Source: Mesorhabditis belari
Lineage: Eukaryota > Nematoda > Chromadorea > Rhabditida > Rhabditidae
Assembly: GCA_958450365.1 (NCBI GenBank)
Contig: CAUEEP010000883.1
Location: 240,001-304,000 of the forward strand
Reading direction: 5' to 3'
Length of the DNA stretch: 64,000 nt
Shown here in pieces: positions 25,925 to 38,000 of the stretch; position 1 is the stretch's first letter, and each line of letters opens with the position of its first letter. A program made the position numbers and the translations under genes. The notes under the pieces are model-generated. The model was not told the DNA's origin. It saw only the letters and a list, made by a program, of their open reading frames with translations, and did not search any database.

Positions 25925-27302
25925 TTAGAATCCGTGGACTTTGCAGTTCTCCTCCTTCACGATGCCAACCTAAACATTTCAGTGAATGAAAATTTACATA
26001 ACGTCTACAAAAGGAGCAAAATTTGCATTTAATGATCGTTTATAAACAAACTCCCTTTTACAATTTATCATTTCGTCAATTTTCGACTTCAGCCACACAA
26101 CGCTGAGCCACGATGTTTCAATTGGGCCTACTTGTTTGCTACAGGTCTGTTTTACTCTACTTTTGCTTATGGTCTTTACTCGTACCATTTATTCGTGCTA
26201 TTTGCCGTATTTCCTTCATCAGAATGGGGCCCCTTTTTCGAAAGGGGTATAAGGATCCAACACAATTTTGTTTCTGATATCAGTAAACGGGGCTTTAAGG
26301 GCATGCTCCATTAGAGTGTCATTCATTTTATGAGTTGAAACGAGATATTTCTATCATTATTCATTCTTTGGTTTAGTGTCGGCATGCTGACGGTACTGAT
26401 CCAATGCGGAAAGAAGAAGCCACCACCACCACCGGCCGCAAAAGGAGGCGCCGCGGTTGAAGCCAGCAAAGCCGATGGATCACAGAGCGGAGGCGAGGTA
26501 ATACAATGTTTTTTTTCCTTATTCAACTTTTAAGCTTTATCACTGGTTTATTATTCGTTTATGTTAAATCTGATTTAAAACTTCTGTTTGTATGTCAGTA
26601 CATTTTCCTTTACTGCTGGCTCGGTACCGATTTACTGTTTTAGACTGGTGCCTGACCGTCCGACAAAGTCAATCGACGACCAATTCCCGCACGTCTCAAT
26701 TTAACTCCTTTCTCCATATGCGTAATAAATACTGTTTCGCGTTCAGTTTCAGTCAATAAATGTGAAGCTAAATGTTTACCTTGCAAAGAAATTCCTTGAT
26801 TTGCTGTCGCTGGTCACCGGTGAGCTGCATAACCTCTCCGTATTCGGGGTGTTGGACGATCGTACCGTTACAGTTGTATTCTTTCTTGAGATATCTTAAA
26901 CCACAATTCAATATTGCATCAAAAAGCTTGCGCAAACCTGACAATCTTCTTGAGATCGTATTCGGGAGCAATTCCTTGCACAGTTGTGATCGTCTTGCGT
27001 CCTGTACGTTGTTGTATCCGAATGTGGCAGAAACCCTAAAACTTGAGTTGTACACAGAAAAAACTGTTAACGTTAATTTTAATTTAGCAAGAGTACTTAA
27101 CAACTTTATCAAATGCATACTTTAGCTTTTATGAGGATAGGTAAAGCAAAAATCTTACGATATTGTATACCGGATTGTCCTGGGACATTATTCATTTTTA
27201 TTTAAATTTTAACAAAGTTAGAATTACCTGACGAGTTCCTTCGTCATCATCTAATTGCTCAAAAGCATCACGTGGCCGGTTGAGATTTTGGATATTCGCC
27301 AT
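25925..27302 (-). CDS. EIF1: Translation initiation factor eIF1 (SUI1)
   Basis: Four exons: 27228-27302, 26938-27035, 26780-26894 and 25925-25969. They encode MANIQNLNRPRDAF, CHIRIQQRTGRKTITTVQG, YDLKKIVRYLKKEYNCNGT, HPEYGEVMQLTGDQRQQI and the end GIVKEENCKVHGF. eIF1 binds the 40S subunit and enforces start-codon choice. The ATG lies two bases after a TTTTTTAG acceptor. Its last intron, 810 bases, contains another gene on the opposite strand. The stop is 242 bases before the start of GTF2H2. Confidence 0.97.
26113..26655 (+). CDS. Small membrane or secreted protein gene nested in the eIF1 intron
   Basis: Exons 26113-26144, 26377-26497 and 26644-26655 join in phase to about 54 residues: a hydrophobic start MFQLGLLVCYSVGMLTVLIQ, then CGKKKPPPPPAAKGG and a Ser/Gly-rich end, with a TGA stop. 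Splice sites are good (ACAG/GTCTGT, TTTAG, GCGAG/GTAATA, TTTTAG). The hydrophobic stretch could be a signal peptide or an anchor. I do not recognise a named family, though short nematode proteins with a Cys-Gly-Lys-Lys-Lys-Pro segment after a hydrophobic leader are plausible relatives. All three exons fit inside the last intron of the eIF1 gene. Confidence 0.65.
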
Positions 27303-27758
27303 AACTAAAAAATTTGGTGTACCTGACATCAAGAAAACCAAGATACAATAAATCCAATAGGTATTGAAACCAAAATTGATATTGAAAATCGATTAAACAT
27401 CGTGGCAAAAATTAGAAAATTTTAGAACATTTTTATTTTAAGCTTCAGAATAAATTCAAACGTAAATGTATCTATTATTTGCACATGAAAATTTATAAGC
27501 AAGATGTAAGGTGATGCAGCATAGGCAATAAGTATCACATAAGAGAAGATGAATGTACAAAAAATCTACAAAATTAGCATATGTTCGCTGTATCACATAA
27601 AACAAAGAGACTGGCAATTAAGATACCCGAGTAATAGCAACTTCATCAGCACACCAAAAGAAAAAAAAAATCAAACCAGTTACAATAACCGTAATCAACA
27701 AAAAAAATTATTGAGCCATTTTAATGCGCGGCGTTTAACGAAACGGATGGAGTCGTCT
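27303..27758. other. Spacer between USP8 and eIF1
   Basis: The 456 bp are AT-rich with no supported exon. The USP8 polyadenylation site should lie here. The gap is longer than usual for a nematode operon, so co-transcription of USP8 with eIF1 is less sure than that of eIF1 with GTF2H2. Confidence 0.45.
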
Positions 27759-30700
27759 ATACGTCTTCTTTCTTGTAGAACAGAATGAAAGCAGCGGAGG
27801 CCTTAGATTAAACAATTGAATGAGCTTACAATAGAAAACTTACGTCAAACGCATTAGTTGACACTCTCGTAGCGCTCTCATCGTCGTATCGCACCCAACT
27901 AAAAGCGGTAATTGTTTAAAAATCAACTAACAAGCAAACCTCTGATCTATTCTGTGCTGTGTGATTGCCGTGTAATGACCACTATTCAGACTTCCTCGGT
28001 GATTCTAAATTATCAACTAGAGCAATAAGCACTATCATAACAAACCGTGACGCCATAGAGTACATAGCGTTTCTTTTTTTGAGGACTCGACGGATGGAGC
28101 CAAGGCGAAACATCCAACGTTCGCTCAAAATACACCGGATCCGCGTTCTGTGTGCATTGTTAGGTTGACAAGCCGTTTAAAGTACGCAAACCTTTACATA
28201 ACCACCGTCAGTCATCGAAAAGCGCATGAGGTGAATGATTAGCACCGGTGGGAGGCTCCATATTCGAGCTTTGCGTATCGCCGACCTTTTGCACTTACAT
28301 GATGGACACTCCCACATTTCTTCGCCTTCTAGCCTCTAAAATGTTTAACATTTTAAAATCCGCTAATCACTTTACCTCATCACAAAAATGAGCCCCAAAA
28401 CAATCTTCTAAACGAGATCGAACCTAAAATATAGGTTAAGTCTTGGCGTGTGTTCAAGTAAAATTACCTCTAATGACAACATTCGCCACTTTTCGAAGGT
28501 AACAGAAGTGCGCTCACACGTACGACAGCTTAACTCATAGACTCGATGTGTCTAAACATGGCGAATACATACTAAAAATACAGCATTAAAATTACATCAA
28601 ATATGTTCGAGATTGGTGACTCGGCGTATTTTTTATATCGTTGAATATAGTCTTCACTTTCCGCTACGATTTTCTGGCCACCAGTGTAATTTGTATCAAG
28701 CGGAATCGGCTTTGCAACCTAGAAGCAGCATATAAAAACAGTCAAAGCTCAACATACTCTATTTGTGTCCTCGTGTAGCGCATCCAGCAGATTGATCATA
28801 AACTCTTGAGCATCATGTTGAGAACCATCCGAAAAGTAGGGATTGATTTGAGAAAAGACTTTCTAAAATATCACAATAGAAAAAATATAGCTACGTTACC
28901 AGAAAGTATTCCGGTCGTATTTGTTTCACACGTCCTCCCCATACCACATCGCTTAAGCCAGAGTAAACAGCCGCCATTAAGCCACCAGTGTTGAGCTTTG
29001 TGTGGCTAAATAGGTATTATTAAATGTTATTCCCAACTAGCAAGTGAAAACTTACGGTCCAATACAAGAAAGAAAATTGGCGCCACAAAAGAAGTGGTTT
29101 AGGAATGGCGTTTGGAAAAGGCACTAAAACAGCTGAACATGAAGAATCAACCACAAAAAAGTACCTGAAGAGTTGCACTAACAAAACATGTGTTTCCAAG
29201 GTTGTAAAGGCCAACTTGTCCGGGATTCTAAAAAAAATGAGAATAACAATAAAAGAGAAATAACCTCATTCCGACCACCCGATGCTTCAAGTCTTGAAAT
29301 CGTTGTTTGGTAGGCCTTAATAAGAGCCCCCTCCATTCGAGGACTAAAAAAACATACGTAGTCTTCACCAAATTAGAAACGATTACTCTCTTTGAGGGCC
29401 GGTCGGTTTCTTTGTGCGATCGAGTTGCGGTGTCGTCGGTGCACAAGGTACACTAAAACAAAGGTAAAGCATTCAACTTCACCACTTTTCCCAGCAAAAG
29501 CATCATCGCCTTTCAGTAGTGGAAGAGTTATCGAAGGCATAGTTCATAACCAATCAATAGAATATTAAACCAATCGACGAAATTATTAATGGAAAAATGA
29601 CAAAGATTAGTTTTGTAATGAGTAGTTTTGTAGTTTAAATTTTAATTTAGAGTTGTTTTATGCACGTTTTTCTTGTCAACGTAATGTTTCCAACCTGGTA
29701 ATAGGGGCGCTAGGTGGTCGATCTTCAAAACGATTGCCTCCCAAGACCTAAAATTATTGTTTTTCTGTTTCTATTATTCAAAATACTGGAACAGCGGGCT
29801 TTGTGCTACGATCGATTTGCGGAATCCCTTTGTCAATTGGCCGATAATCGCCTATTTCGAAGGTTGGCTTGTTGTCACGAGTTAGCGCTAAAAAAATATT
29901 ATTTATTTTGAATACCGTTCTACATGATATGCATAGAATCCAAAAAATACCTGGAAGTTGCGGCTTCTGCTCATCAAAAATTTCTTGTGGAACATCTAAA
30001 AGAAATAATTTGAGATCAAACACGGTTAAAAACCCCTTCTTGATTGTCGTGGATTCAAGTCAAGAGCTGGCGGATATTTAACTTTAGGCAGATCTATCCC
30101 TAGAAAAACCGTTAAAACATACAAAGGAAATCATTTAGCTTACTATTAGTCTAGCTAAATTAAAGCCCCATCGGAGTGTGAATAAGCTTACCACTAGAGA
30201 TCGTGGATGGTGTCGCAGTTCTATACGGCACCTCTTTAGGTTTATCTAAACTATGTGGTCTTATTTAAGCCCAACTAAAAAAGTTTACCTATAAGCAGAC
30301 TGTCGAGATCCGGAATCGATGGATAGGAAACTAAAGACTGGCAATGTTTTTCAAGGTTAACTTCACAAGCAACCTGGTCCCATTGCTTCTCGAAAATCGA
30401 TTCCATAGTTTGCTTGTAGCTTCGCTATTCTTATTTCAAAGCTAGCCGCTTGTGAATCTGGATCGAGTTCCTCCTCTTTGACAGCCTCCTAAAGCAAAAG
30501 CTAGCAGTAGCTCTCAATTTTCACGAACTGTTGTGTAGACAGGGTATTGTCGCTGCCAATTCCGAAATCCACCTTCCATAACAATCGGTCGATGTTTTGG
30601 TTTATAGGCGGGATTGTACTAAAGAAATGCTAAAAGCGAGATTTAAACTTGACCAACCGTGTACAAAGCTTCCGTAAGTATAAGAGCTTTTGATCCCATT

Positions 30701-31833
30701 TCAAGATCTCCATTCTTTCCGTACAGCTAAATACACTGTTAATAACGAAAAAGAACTAATAATAAACCGGATCATTTTCTTCCATCAACACTATGAGATC
30801 GTACTTGGCAAGTTGACAAAGAATTGTTCGATCGTTAATTGGCATTTGTTGGCACAAATTGTTGAAGATCAATCTAAGTAAATTCATCCGAGAACAATTA
30901 TCAATACTTACCCCTTATGTATAAAACTTGCAGGAACGTTGACAACCGTTATAAAGTTTTTCCTTGTGTACTGGATGATCGAATCTCGTTTCTCTCTAAA
31001 GCACAAAGTTTTATACAGCTCTTCATAAGAATTTAACCTGAAATCCACAATCAATGCACTTTTTGCGGGCTCGGTGTTTTGCAAGGACCGAATCAAGTCT
31101 CTTGGACTAATCTTCGTTTGCTTGATGAATTCGGAAACTAAATAAAAGTTAATTTTTCACGATAAAACTTATACCCGATGGTTGTTTTATAGGAGCTGTT
31201 GCATGACTTGTCTCATTTGTTACTTTGTGCACCAAGTTAGCTTGTCTTTCTTGTTCTTTTGCTTCATATCGGTTTTTCAATGTCTCTTGTATTTGGTTCG
31301 CATTTTCGATTGATCGTCTGAGGATTTCATGTGCTAACTTCTGTTTCGTCTGAAAAATAAACAAGTTGCGTTCACTAGAAAAGCACTTACTGGAGGCATG
31401 TTTTTAAAACGATCCTTACGACTCAACAACATCGCGATTTCGCAAGTGCGCATGTAGAAAAAGTAAGCGTTCTCGTCATTTCCCTCTTTTTGTGCTTCGA
31501 TAGCCTTTGTGTTTAATATCTTTATTCGGTCCAAACATCTAAAAGATATGAATTGCAAAATATTTAGTGTCCAGCTCTTTTCCATTAACAGGCAAAGCAT
31601 TAACAGGTGAATTATATAATGCTATATAGGGTATATAATGTTATTTCTTTTGCCATCCGTAAATGGAAAAGCTTCCATTTTCCTTGTTCTTTTTATTTTA
31701 ACTAAAACTACAGCTTTGTTTTAATCACCCACTGATCGCAGTTTGATTTGTTCAGCTTTTCCATCGTCGTCTTATCAAACTCTATTGTTTTGTTGAGTGA
31801 GGTCAGGTCGGCATGCTGTAACGCAACGACCAT
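27759..31833 (-). CDS. USP8: USP8/UBPY-type ubiquitin-specific protease
   Basis: More than 20 exons. The start MVVALQHADLTSLNKTIEFD at 31833 follows a TTTCAG acceptor by one base. An N-terminal USP8 dimerisation-type helical domain (NAYFFYMRTCEIAMLL, then a coiled-coil LKNRYEAKEQERQAN) is followed by a rhodanese-like domain (ISPRDLIRSLQNTEPAKSAL to VMEGGFRNW) and a linker with two UBPY-type SH3-binding motifs. The catalytic domain has the Cys box LYNLGNTCFVSATLQCL, HDAQEFMINLLDALHED, zinc ribbon Cys pairs (SCRTCERTS, ECPSCKCK), LPPVLIIHLMRFS, the His box GSLNSGHYTAI and the end SAAFILFYKKEDV. All catalytic residues are present. USP8 deubiquitinates cargo and ESCRT-0 on endosomes. Confidence 0.94.
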
Positions 31834-32581
31834 CCTGAAATATAAAGATTAAAACCGATGAATATGATTGATACAAGAATTTGAAGGTCAAGAAGTCAAG
31901 AAATATACAAAAAAAAAATGAAAAATAGAGGTGGCGGGTGTAAAAACAAGCACAAGTTAGCAAATTAGCGAATGCACAAAGTTGTGCAATATTTTTGCAG
32001 CCAGCTTAAATTACTATTTTATTAATTTCCGGATGTCCTGTCAAACTAGTGAATAACTAGTCGATGATTTTATCTTTATAACATAATTGCAAAATAGTCA
32101 GTCGATGACGTAATCAAGAACTCGATATCGATTTTTTTGCGTTGACGCTTTATGTGTCAAGTCGAACGTTGGCCACTATGAAATCTCGTTAATTTCAACG
32201 TAAAAATGAAAATTGAGCTATAGACCCTACGAAATTGCATCAAATTACAAGAAGTGATCAACTCGAGCAAAAACTTGGACAATAAACTTTCCGTTACTAA
32301 ATCTTTAAGTAACTTAAGCAATTTTTACTCCTGGCACATTTTAGCGCAAAAGAGCTTTTATTTTCGTAATCCTAAAAGGTTTTAGGTCTCTAAAAACATA
32401 AAAACGAAAGAATATAAAGTTTTTGATCAGGTAATCAGATGGTTTCCTCACCCTTTCTGTTATTTGGTGCGCCTCGTTTTGGCGCCAAATCAAATTTTCA
32501 TTTGTGTTTCTTTGTTTTTGAAAGATTTTGTCTTGTGTATGCGGAATTCTAGCTTTCAGCTCTTTTTTTGTCGTTTCAGAT
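31834..32581. other. Divergent promoter region of USP8 and ORC5
   Basis: About 750 bp separate the two start codons, which point away from each other. A TTTCAG acceptor lies directly upstream of each start. AT-rich, no repeat seen. A frame open over 32341-32793 on the - strand overlaps ORC5 exon 1 and is not supported as a gene. Confidence 0.5.
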
Positions 32582-34636
32582 ATGATAGATGATGCGTCAC
32601 GTGACTTTCTACCGAAGCCATCGCAAGATGCTGTTGAGGGCATGCTTCGACTACTCAAAAACCCCGCAAAATCGGTAAGCATTTGAAAAAGTTGTTTTCT
32701 AGAAATCGTAGATTTTGACCAGTGAAGGATTGATGTTTGGATGAGTTTAGATAACTCACGTGCACATACACGGAGCTCTTGAAGCCGGTACAAGCGATCT
32801 GTTTGCCAGTTCGATCATCAAATTCGCCGAATACCTAGCGGAAAACAAAATCGAAGGAATAGTTGGTTATTTGATGCTTTTACTGATGAACTGTTTTTAG
32901 GAAATGCTTTACGTTAATTGCGTCTATGTCCAGGGAAATGTGAAAACTCTTTTTACTGTGCTGAAAGGACAACTTAATTTTTATGAAAATGAGGTATGTA
33001 GTAGAAGTTTTAAATACACATTTGGTACCTAGATAGCAAAGGCGATCTCAAAAAAATATCTAAAAATTAATCTAACCAAAACTTTATTGGTTGATGATTG
33101 TTTAGATTGACGATTTTTGGGATCTGATCGATGCGCTCAAAAAGCTTCGCAAGCGAAACGAATTAAATGCCAACAACAGAATTTACGTTGTTTTCTATGG
33201 CGCTGAAGCTCTGCAAATGTTTTCAACCACTCAACTGCTTGGCTTATTCAGCATACCAACAAGAGTTAGTTATATAAAGTTTTTTTTAAATTAATGGTAA
33301 TTTAGGTCTTGGGGTTTGTTCGATTTATTACAGTTTCCGAGTTGCCTTGGAGCGAGATTGGAAATACTTCAGAATTTGTATCAGCACCGATCAATTTTAA
33401 AGTCTTTCCTCCAACATTGGGTAGTGTTTCTTTGCTGCATAAAACAAAATCTTTTGTTTTTTAGAAGACATCATTTCTATGATTCGACAAAAGTTGCCCG
33501 AGGTTTCGGAACAGTTTATCCGTTTTATTGCAAGTGCGCTGTATTTACATTATGCTGATGCCAATCTTCTATATAAAAAGGTTTTATTAAACAACCATTT
33601 GAAAATCTGCAGCTTTTAGGTGTATGATGCATGGCAATATTACGCAAAAAAATGTCCAGGAGGAAAAAGCTTTTGCTTGAAAATCGCAAGCGAAGCTTAT
33701 AACGTTGTGGTAATTTTTGCTTTTTTTTCATGAAACTTTTAACGAAAAATAGGAGCTTTTCCATTCTCTGTTAACAATTCCAATTTTGAAGGGTTCCTAA
33801 CCAACAGTACTTTAGCAATCGGCCGGCACTTTGCAACTTCTGACTAAGAAGCGTGATACCAAGTCAACACTACCACTTTCTGTTTCATCCAGGTTATTAA
33901 TTTTTTTGGTTTGGTTTCAAGATTGTTTTAGATATTTGGTTTTGGCAGCCTTCTTTGCAAGCCAAAATAACGCAGCAGCCGACAGTCGTTATTTTGCAAC
34001 GGTATTTTGTTTGTAAATAGACAGGGCTGGGTTATATTGTTGTTTTAGTTTCATGGACGAGAAAGACGAAACGAAAATAGAGAACGACAGCAAGCGCTGG
34101 CAAGAATTGAAAAAGACATTGATGTGAAACAATTTGATCTCACTCGGTAAGTGACTTCAATTTAGTCAGCCGCAAACGGGAACTTCTTCGGTCCAAACAA
34201 CATTAGTCCTGTGGTAATCTACCCAGAGTATTTATATTTTCTCTGCTACCAGAATTATAAAACACCAAGGTTAATATAACGTATATTTTACAATATTGCA
34301 ACAATTAAACATGGCTTATCTACCTTTTTCGTTTCAGGTTATACATGATCTACCGATCCTTACTTGAAAAGTACCCTCCAAAAGAACGATCTCTCCTCAA
34401 TAGTCTTGATCCTCTTGCACAGGTATGTCAGAAATCTTTTATATATGAATATTTTTCCGTTTTAGATAAGTTCATTAGTGACTATGGGATTACTTCAACG
34501 GACTTCAGCGGCACCGAATCTAGATATAATAAAATTCAAATGCCTTATTGGGGTTGAAACAGCAAAGACAATAGCAACAACTATCGATGAAAAATTTAAC
34601 ATTTATGATCATCTTGAAACAAAACCGAATTTCTAA
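32582..34636 (+). CDS. ORC5: Origin recognition complex subunit 5
   Basis: Exons 32582-32674, 32751-32861, 32901-32993, 33106-33264, 33306-33420, 33465-33580, 33620-33709, one from 33753, one near 33815-33890, then 33935-34000, 34048-34147, 34339-34420 and about 34467-34636. The C-terminal part SSRYLVLAAFFASQNNAAA, LNSLDPLAQISSLVTMGLL and LDIIKFKCLIG aligns clearly with ORC5, a subunit of the replication origin complex. The N-terminal part has the ATPase-like order, but the Walker A position reads GALEAGTSD without lysine and the Walker B-like strand IYVVFYGAEAL lacks the usual aspartate. The join between the exon ending ILTIP-like at about 33799 and the next cannot be made in phase by a normal splice. 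Confidence 0.85.
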
Positions 34637-35079
34637 GTTTATTATTAATAATTTCGTTGTGTTGTTCTACTTTTTATCTTTTCTGAATAAAATGTACAGA
34701 CCGTTTGATTAATGCTCAAAATTTGCAAGAACTTGATTCGGTTGAGAACTGGCTACCTATTTAGCGTTTTTGTTGTCCCACAACGAAGCCATGCATATGG
34801 TCGTCCTTTCTTACAAAGATATCAACGTGGAATTTTGTAGTTTGTTGTATTTTATTTTTTTAAATAGTAGTAACTGTTCTTTTGTAGCCATGGAGACATT
34901 TTTGTACAACAGGTGACATCGTAAAGTTTGACGAAAAGCTGACCTGTAAACAGTAAATCTCTAAAACCCATAATCTCAAATTTCGGGGATTTTTAAAATG
35001 TTTTCTTTAACTTGACGATTTCTAAACTGTTTTCTCTTTAAAGATTAAACATGAAGTTAAATATCACATTTTAGCAAAG
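34637..35079. other. Spacer between ORC5 and ACBD3
   Basis: It holds an AATAAA-like signal (TGAATAAAATG at about 34683) for ORC5 and a short open piece around 34790-34900 (with acceptor TTTTGTAG) that does not resemble anything. ACBD3 starts six bases after a TTTTAG acceptor, so ORC5 and ACBD3 could also be co-transcribed, but the gap of 443 bp is long. Confidence 0.4.
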
Positions 35080-38000
35080 ATGGGTGAAGAAGTTTCGCTA
35101 AGCGAGGTGGCACTGATCGAAAAGGAATGGGGGATGCCGTTGGAGTCACTTTACAAAGCCGCAGTAAAGTACTATAAAGGTACATTTCTTTTAAAATTTT
35201 CAACGTGCCGCCAGGGTTGCTTTCAAAAACCACTTTGAATTTCAAAACCTTTCAAACAGTTGACCCTTGAGATTTTGAGCAAAATGCTTGCAATTTTATG
35301 TGCTACGTTATGGTTTTGTGGTTTTTCGATGAATTAGGAGACAACCTCAAGCGCCACCTGCTTGAGTAGTCTGTAGACAAGTCTGTAGAGTAAGTGAACA
35401 GAATAGTCTAGAGTTAGCTTCTATCCGAGTTGAATACTGCTCATATCAGATTAACAACATGATCTTGTTTTTGTTTCCTAAAGTCAGATTGTTTGTTTAT
35501 CGCAATCAAAGTTTTATTTTGGTGAACACTATTTTATTATTTAGAAGAGGAGAACAATGGTCACTTGGTGGTTGCGTATGATGATCGTCTTCAGTTTATG
35601 GCTTACAGCAAACAGGTATGAAAGTTTAGTTGTTAATTAAATTTTACATACAAATTAATTTTTGAGTTTTAAATCTTTAGTAAACTTTTGAGTTCTGTAA
35701 TTTAAAGTTTTAAAAAACCCTAAATTTTAAAATATCTTCTTTAACGTTTAAGAAAGTCGCTCTAGTTAAACAACCATTAATTTAAAGCATTTAAACGCTC
35801 TAAAATCTTTTTTACATTTATTTTATTTGTTTAGGTTAAATTGGGACCATATCAAGACAGTCACAACGATGCCGGATGGTTTGACTTCACTGGATCAGAT
35901 AGAATGTAAGGATTTACTCTTAAAGTTAGCACTCCCACTATCAAACAAAGAGATAACTATTGTTAGTTATAACTATTGTTAGAAACTTTTCTCATTTCTA
36001 CTTCCAAAAATCCAAAAACATGTCAGAACATCTACTTTGCTTGTCGGTGTTCTAAGCTTCACTTAATGTCATGGGCTTAGTTCCGGCACTTTTGAAAGTG
36101 GAAGGATTAGAGAAGCAAGTATTCCCTTTGTCACATTTTAGTGAAATCTAAATTTCCAACAAAGTAAATCTGTTAAAATCAGATCTTGCGAGTTTTTCAA
36201 TGTTTGAAGGCAAAAACAAGTTCGGAGGTCTCTCTTCCCACTTCTTAGCTAATATGATTTGGGTCGCTTTGCCGTTAGAGTCCTTCTGCCTTCCTTTTTG
36301 GCTTTTTGAGGAGAGTCTTCTCCTCCTCTTGAGCTTCATTGTTCCTCATTGCAACGATCGCCTTTTAGGCTGCTTTCCTTTAGGAGGTGGATGCCTCTCC
36401 TCCATTTTTCTCGAATTACACCCTTTCATGTGGCTTACGTGAAAAACACTTAATGTCTATGCATCGAATCTTTGTGCAAATTCCTAAATTCGTCTCTCAG
36501 GAAAAAAAAACCCGGCTGGTTTTCTTAAAAAACGTTAATTTTTGAACATCTTCTTTGGGCCTAAGTGCTAACAGTCTAACCAAAAATACTTTGAAATCTT
36601 CACCAAAATATGTCCACTCAGTTCAATAGTAACGTGACGAATCTCGCATTCAGCATAAACTCCGCGGTGTTTTCCCTTCTGCCCCTGGGATTGTGTCCCA
36701 TTTTGGTCTCTCTCTTCAACAGGAGAAACTCCCCTTTAACGCCTTCCTTTTTTCTCTCATTGGCTGTCAACACTAATTTGTCATATTGCTTCTTTTTGTT
36801 TCTTTCACTTCAGAACAAATCCTTTAGTTTTTTTCAAAGTGCCCTCGCTTTTTGGTGAAATGGATTTATTTACATGGACTTTCTTCCACAAATTCCTCTA
36901 ATTTTAAAGGTTAAAGGTTTAATTAGTCTTTCATTTTTTTTAAACTTTAAAAGGATATCGATGTCGAATTTCTTCGTTACTTTCAAAAACCCAAAATGTG
37001 TATTGTCAGCGAGGCTAGAGAGGGCTCTTACCGCAGGCAAGCGCAACCCTCCATTTGCCCCTAACTGAATTTACGGGGCACATCTTCCCGCTTCTCCTCG
37101 ACGCTTTTGAGACTAGAAAAGCTGACCATCTAAGAAAACCCAATGCGACTACATATTTTGAAATCGTTCCGTCTTCTTTTTGACTACTTAGGTTGACATA
37201 CCTGTCTTGAATACTTCTTCATACTGATCCTTTATGCACACAAACTTTAGTTCCCTGTTAAACTAGGATTTCTTAAGTTTTCTTTAGAAATTTTTTGTGG
37301 AGAACGCTCTCTAGTGCTAAAGAATTGCCAGCCGTTCCCCACGCCAAGATGGTTTAATTTGCATGAGCCTTTTCCTTGTCAGCGGTTGATGAATGTGTAG
37401 CGCATCCCCCACTTCCACTTGAGAACAGAGGCTTTCCGAAGGGGCAAAATGCGTGAAAAGCCCTTCACACCGGGGTGTCGGCACCCCCGAAATGACAGAT
37501 TGCTTCAACAGATATTCGTTTTTGAGGGGAGGGCATTTCCATGGAGAGGTCTTATGGTTTGACACTTTAACAAATTTTCGGCTTTCATTGTTCATTGTTT
37601 GATTTTTATTCAGCTTACTTTTTGCTTTAACTTCCAGCACTTTGAGGTACGGATTGTGCGCCCGTTTTTATGAACAAAGTTATAGCAAGGTTTATCGTGC
37701 ACTATTTAAAGTTACGCAACACAAAAATACAAAAAAGTGTTACAAAAGGCGGATTTACTCAAATTCTCTCCAATACATCAGCTCTACGCCAAGAACCGAT
37801 TATTCAAATAGAACCTAAAAGTACTTCGTTCTGATAATTACAAAAATGAGGCCTAATTTCCGGGGTTCTTTTTTGTGAAATGCTTTCTTTTCCCTCCTTT
37901 TTTGACAAAGCAGATTTGCTTTTAAAAATAATCAGATTGTGCCCCCGGAATCCTCAGAGGGCTAGTTGTCAGTCAAAGATGAACGCCATCTTTGGCGTCT

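Noticed and set aside
27549..27788. Small + strand gene between eIF1 and USP8
   Set aside because: It overlaps the USP8 final exon in antisense and is otherwise AT-driven.
32341..32793. 150-codon open frame on the - strand between USP8 and ORC5
   Set aside because: It overlaps ORC5 exon 1 and its intron in antisense, shows no family features and the ORC5 reading is clearly better.
34790..34915. Short coding piece between ORC5 and ACBD3 (SHNEAMHMVVLSYKDI)
   Set aside because: No family resemblance and no second exon that joins in phase.
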